From assembly GCA_016288205.1 (NCBI GenBank), contig JAEEYO010000008.1, positions 1 through 33,478 of the forward strand: 33,478 bases of DNA. Reading direction: 5' to 3'. The DNA comes from Treponema sp. (GTDB lineage: Bacteria; Spirochaetota; Spirochaetia; Treponematales; Treponemataceae). Shown here one piece after another: positions 32,052 to 33,478 of the stretch. The translations under genes were made by a program, and so were the position numbers. How positions within the stretch are numbered: the first letter of the stretch is position 1; each line of letters starts with the position of its first letter. The notes below the pieces were generated by a model. The model had not been told where the DNA came from. It saw nothing but the letters and a program-made list of their open reading frames with translations, and did no database searches.

Positions 32052-32066
32052 CCCCCACGGTTATGG
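32052..32066 (+). repeat. Left copy of the 15-bp direct repeat flanking the PIN toxin module
   Basis: CCCCCACGGTTATGG, identical to 32853-32867. The two copies bracket the PIN module, 801 bp apart start to start. Confidence 0.8.
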
Positions 32067-32105
32067 ATTGGAGATAAGGAGGATAATCATTTCATACTGT
32101 CAGAT

Positions 32106-32303
32106 TTACATAACAATTTGCTCATACCCATAAACTTTTTTCTGAGGTACGATGCCGGCTTCTTTCAGAAAATCTAAGGCTTTTTTCTTATAGTAGGAAG
32201 TTCGTTCTGCTTCTGACAGATTTTTTGTCTGCTCCCAATTAAACTCGCGAATTATATGGATGTCATCGACTGTAAAATTTGGAGAAATATCCGGCTTATT
32301 CAT
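32106..32303 (-). CDS. Small antitoxin-like protein partnered with the PIN toxin
   Basis: A 65-aa protein with the pattern F-T-VDDIH-x-IREFN-x-E-x-TKNLSEAER, then YYKKKALDFLKEAG. The same VDDI-LREYN pattern appears in the partial gene at 33303. Short proteins of this type are, to my knowledge, often found next to PIN-domain toxins, although I cannot name a family. Three consecutive ATGs begin the frame (32309, 32306, 32303); the third has GGAG 6 nt upstream. It overlaps the end of the PIN gene by 8 nt, implying coupled translation in the order toxin then antitoxin. No DNA-binding fold is obvious, so autoregulation is uncertain. Confidence 0.6.
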   Translation of the reverse strand: MNKPDISPNFTVDDIHIIREFNWEQTKNLSEAERTSYYKKKALDFLKEAGIVPQKKVYGYEQIVM

Positions 32304-32793
32304 CATCATCTCCTTTTATAAGCATCTCTGGTGTAATAATATCTATCGGACTGAATCCTCTCAAATTCGTAATAGCCCGAACTCCGTTTATTGTTCTCAC
32401 ATTTACAAGGTGCTTGAAATTCCATGAAACAATGTAATTACACGCTTCCAAAACTGCAATAGCTATATGCAAACAGTCATCATGGCTTTTTTCACTCAAT
32501 ATACCAAGTTCAATAATCTGTTGCGCAAGTTTTTCAGCCTCAGAATCTTTTTCAAGAAAAGAAAAATTGATTTCTTTCAATTTCTCCTGCATAAAAGTTC
32601 GTTTAGGTTCATAACAATCAGAAATTTCTGCGAGAGTAACATCAGATAAAAAAATGTCCAAATCTTTTCTCTTCTTGATTTCTTCCCAGAAGGTAATTGT
32701 GGCGGCCATTCGTTCTGGACTGTCATCCTGCTTTAAATAGCTTAAAACAGAGGTATCAAAATATATCTTGATCTTATGGGGCCCATCTCTCAT
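32296..32793 (-). CDS. PIN-domain ribonuclease toxin (VapC-like)
   Basis: A 165-aa PIN domain protein. Acidic active-site residues appear in the expected order: D13 (KIYFDTSVLSYL), E56 (TLAEISDCYEP), D105/D106 (SHDDCLHIAIA), and N125 in the terminal IVSWNFKHLVN segment. The fold cleaves RNA with Mg2+ or Mn2+. The ATG at 32793 has GGAGG 7 nt upstream and an extended -10 promoter. Base composition is clearly more AT-rich than in the metabolic genes to the left, suggesting recent acquisition. A 15-bp direct repeat surrounds the module. It could alternatively be a nuclease without an addiction role, but the overlapping small gene supports toxin-antitoxin. Confidence 0.85.
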   Translation of the reverse strand: MRDGPHKIKIYFDTSVLSYLKQDDSPERMAATITFWEEIKKRKDLDIFLSDVTLAEISDCYEPKRTFMQEKLKEINFSFLEKDSEAEKLAQQIIELGILSEKSHDDCLHIAIAVLEACNYIVSWNFKHLVNVRTINGVRAITNLRGFSPIDIITPEMLIKGDDDE

Positions 32794-32812
32794 ATCTTAA
32801 CCTCCTGCTTAT

Positions 32813-32841
32813 AATATAGCACAATTTTGGCGTTTTGTGTA
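32813..32841 (-). promoter_or_regulatory. Promoter of the PIN toxin-antitoxin module
   Basis: Minus strand TACACA (32836-32841), 17-nt spacer, TATATT (32813-32818) with an extended -10 TGC directly before it. The -10 context TGCTATATTATAA closely matches TGCTATACTATAA upstream of the orphan antitoxin gene (33235-33243). Confidence 0.6.
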
Positions 32842-32852
32842 GAAAAAAAATG

Positions 32853-32867
32853 CCCCCACGGTTATGG
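32853..32867 (+). repeat. Right copy of the 15-bp direct repeat flanking the PIN toxin module
   Basis: CCCCCACGGTTATGG, identical to 32052-32066. It lies between the PIN promoter and the remnant of a second toxin. Confidence 0.8.
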
Positions 32868-32869
32868 TG

Positions 32870-32902
32870 AAAAAAACGAACTACTTGGAAATCAATTTCA
32901 AG
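32870..32902 (-). terminator. Probable terminator after the toxin remnant
   Basis: On the minus strand CTTGAAAT pairs with ATTTCCAAG (one bulge, very small loop), followed after ~10 nt by a run of seven T. The stem overlaps the end of the toxin remnant. Confidence 0.4.
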
Positions 32903-32961
32903 AATTCTTCCGCCGTAACAACAGGAATTGTAGAGTTCTCAAAATCTTTCTTGTTTTCTCC
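32881..32961 (-). pseudogene. Remnant (last ~25 codons) of a deleted PIN-family toxin
   Basis: In the frame shifted relative to the antitoxin gene at 32939, the minus strand reads ENKKDFENSTIPVV then TAEEFLKLISK and a TAG stop. N-K-K-D-F followed by S-x-IPV-x-T-x-EEFL is the usual C-terminal end of VapC-type PIN toxins (RNxKDFxxSxIPVxTPEEFL, from memory). No toxin body precedes it: the antitoxin reading frame runs directly into this segment, as if an internal deletion had joined the two genes. The fragment cannot encode a working nuclease. Confidence 0.65.
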
Positions 32962-33205
32962 AAAGAGCTTCTGCCCTTTCTTTTCTGCCGTCTAGGCTGG
33001 TTTCTGCTTTTGGTGTAAAGTTCATTGTTTCAAGTTCCGCAAGAGCCTTTGCCGCTTGTATGCGCTCAGAAGGAGTTTTTGAATTCTGCAACTCTCCGTC
33101 CGCATTAGCTAGAGTCTGCAAAAAAACAAGCACCATTTCCGCACGCTCGTCATCAAGCTTGTCTACATAATCCATAACCTGCTGTTTGAGTGGCATTGCC
33201 GCCAT
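32939..33205 (-). CDS. Orphan antitoxin-like protein of a decayed PIN module
   Basis: An 88-aa protein, MAAMPLKQQVMDYVDKLDDE then RAEMVLVFLQTLAN, followed by a charged helical tail (SERIQAAKALAELE, DGRKERAEALWRKQERF). The LKQQVMDYVD-x-L opening resembles, from memory, small antitoxins upstream of PIN toxins. The ATG at 33205 has AGGAGA at good spacing; the frame open to 33289 adds residues without support. Its expected toxin partner is reduced to the fragment at 32881-32961, so the last codons of this gene may derive from the deletion junction. It keeps an extended -10 promoter and may still be expressed. Confidence 0.65.
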   Translation of the reverse strand: MAAMPLKQQVMDYVDKLDDERAEMVLVFLQTLANADGELQNSKTPSERIQAAKALAELETMNFTPKAETSLDGRKERAEALWRKQERF

Positions 33206-33234
33206 ACTGAGTCTCCTGTTTGTGAGATATTTAT

Positions 33235-33243
33235 AGTATAGCA
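33235..33243 (-). promoter_or_regulatory. Extended -10 promoter of the orphan antitoxin gene
   Basis: Minus strand TGC-TATACT (-10 at 33235-33240), about 30 nt before the ATG. No clear -35 is present; GGTACA lies 17 nt upstream. An extended -10 can compensate for this. Confidence 0.5.
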
Positions 33244-33302
33244 TACTTTCTGGCTTTTGTACCACACGGATTCGAAATTGCTGACGCAATCTCTTTCAGT
33301 TT

Positions 33303-33478
33303 TTATTGAATGGGAAGGACTCTCTTAACATTGCCGCCTTTCATAAGTTGCTCTATAATTTTGGCGGTTGCAGCCTTTGTTTCTTCAACAATTTCAGAAG
33401 GTGTCATTTTTATGTGGCGCATTGAATTGTATTCACGGAGTTTCTGAATGTCATCCACATCAAAACGTGGTGAAAGAA
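33303..33478 (-). CDS. Second antitoxin-like small protein, 5' end outside the window
   Basis: The last 57 codons are visible. The protein reads FDVDDIQKLREYNSMRH, then IKMTPSEIVEETKAATAKII, and ends KRVLPIQ with a TAA at 33303-33305. F-x-VDDI-x-x-(I/L)RE-(F/Y)N is shared with the antitoxin-like protein at 32106-32303, so the two are paralogues. By analogy a PIN toxin gene may lie just beyond the right edge. The N-terminus and start codon are not visible. Confidence 0.65.
   Translation of the reverse strand, partial: LSPRFDVDDIQKLREYNSMRHIKMTPSEIVEETKAATAKIIEQLMKGGNVKRVLPIQ

Overview
The window looks like a chromosome segment of a spirochaete, most likely a gut- or rumen-type Treponema. This rests on protein style rather than a marker-gene search: a spirochaete-like methyl-accepting chemotaxis protein, a long-form PRPP synthetase, a ribosomal protein L19 with a Lys/Ala tail, many lipoproteins and secreted repeat proteins, and cytoplasmic hemicellulose-degrading enzymes. 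Most of the window has balanced base composition. The last ~1.4 kb is visibly AT-richer.

Layout. (1) Positions 1-3961, minus strand: a probable operon GH51 arabinofuranosidase - DUF1295 membrane protein - HAD phosphatase - GH31 glycosidase (cut by the window edge), with its own promoter. (2) Positions 4003-5430: a small Cys-rich DUF6171 protein and a divergent secreted Fn3/TPR-like protein, driven by interleaved divergent promoters and closed by a bidirectional terminator. (3) Positions 5451-17321, minus strand: a cell-envelope locus. Three lipoprotein genes share one N-terminal helical module. The last of them also carries about eleven or twelve ~110-residue beta-type repeats (1,920 aa). Behind a hairpin follows a 1,213-aa exported protein combining a transglutaminase-like domain with four thioredoxin-like domains, two of which are a recent 555-bp tandem duplication. 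(4) Positions 17325-19408: a chemoreceptor. (5) Positions 19539-24610, plus strand: J-domain protein, methionine aminopeptidase, membrane protein, then NADP-isocitrate dehydrogenase, a small outer-membrane-type protein and a lipoprotein. (6) Positions 24609-27257, minus strand: the classic rpsP-khpA-rimM-trmD-rplS operon with a strong promoter, a leader hairpin and a terminator. (7) Positions 27331-27488: tRNA-Leu(UAA) with promoter and terminator. (8) Positions 27497-32043, minus strand: an exported trypsin-like protease fused to a C-terminal barrel-like domain, then an FGGY sugar kinase downstream of PRPP synthetase. (9) Positions 32052-33478: a toxin-antitoxin patch with an intact PIN-toxin module bracketed by a perfect 15-bp direct repeat, an orphan antitoxin-like gene fused to the last codons of a deleted PIN toxin, and the end of a second small antitoxin-like gene.

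Four points stand out. The three-lipoprotein/giant-repeat locus next to the transglutaminase-thioredoxin protein is the best candidate for an undescribed envelope system. Three genes (at 4352, 19574 and 29206) have a -10 element exactly 6 nt before the ATG and no Shine-Dalgarno, so their mRNAs are probably leaderless. The protease-barrel fusion is unusual. The right end shows toxin-antitoxin turnover. All functional calls come from reading motifs; no database search was run.
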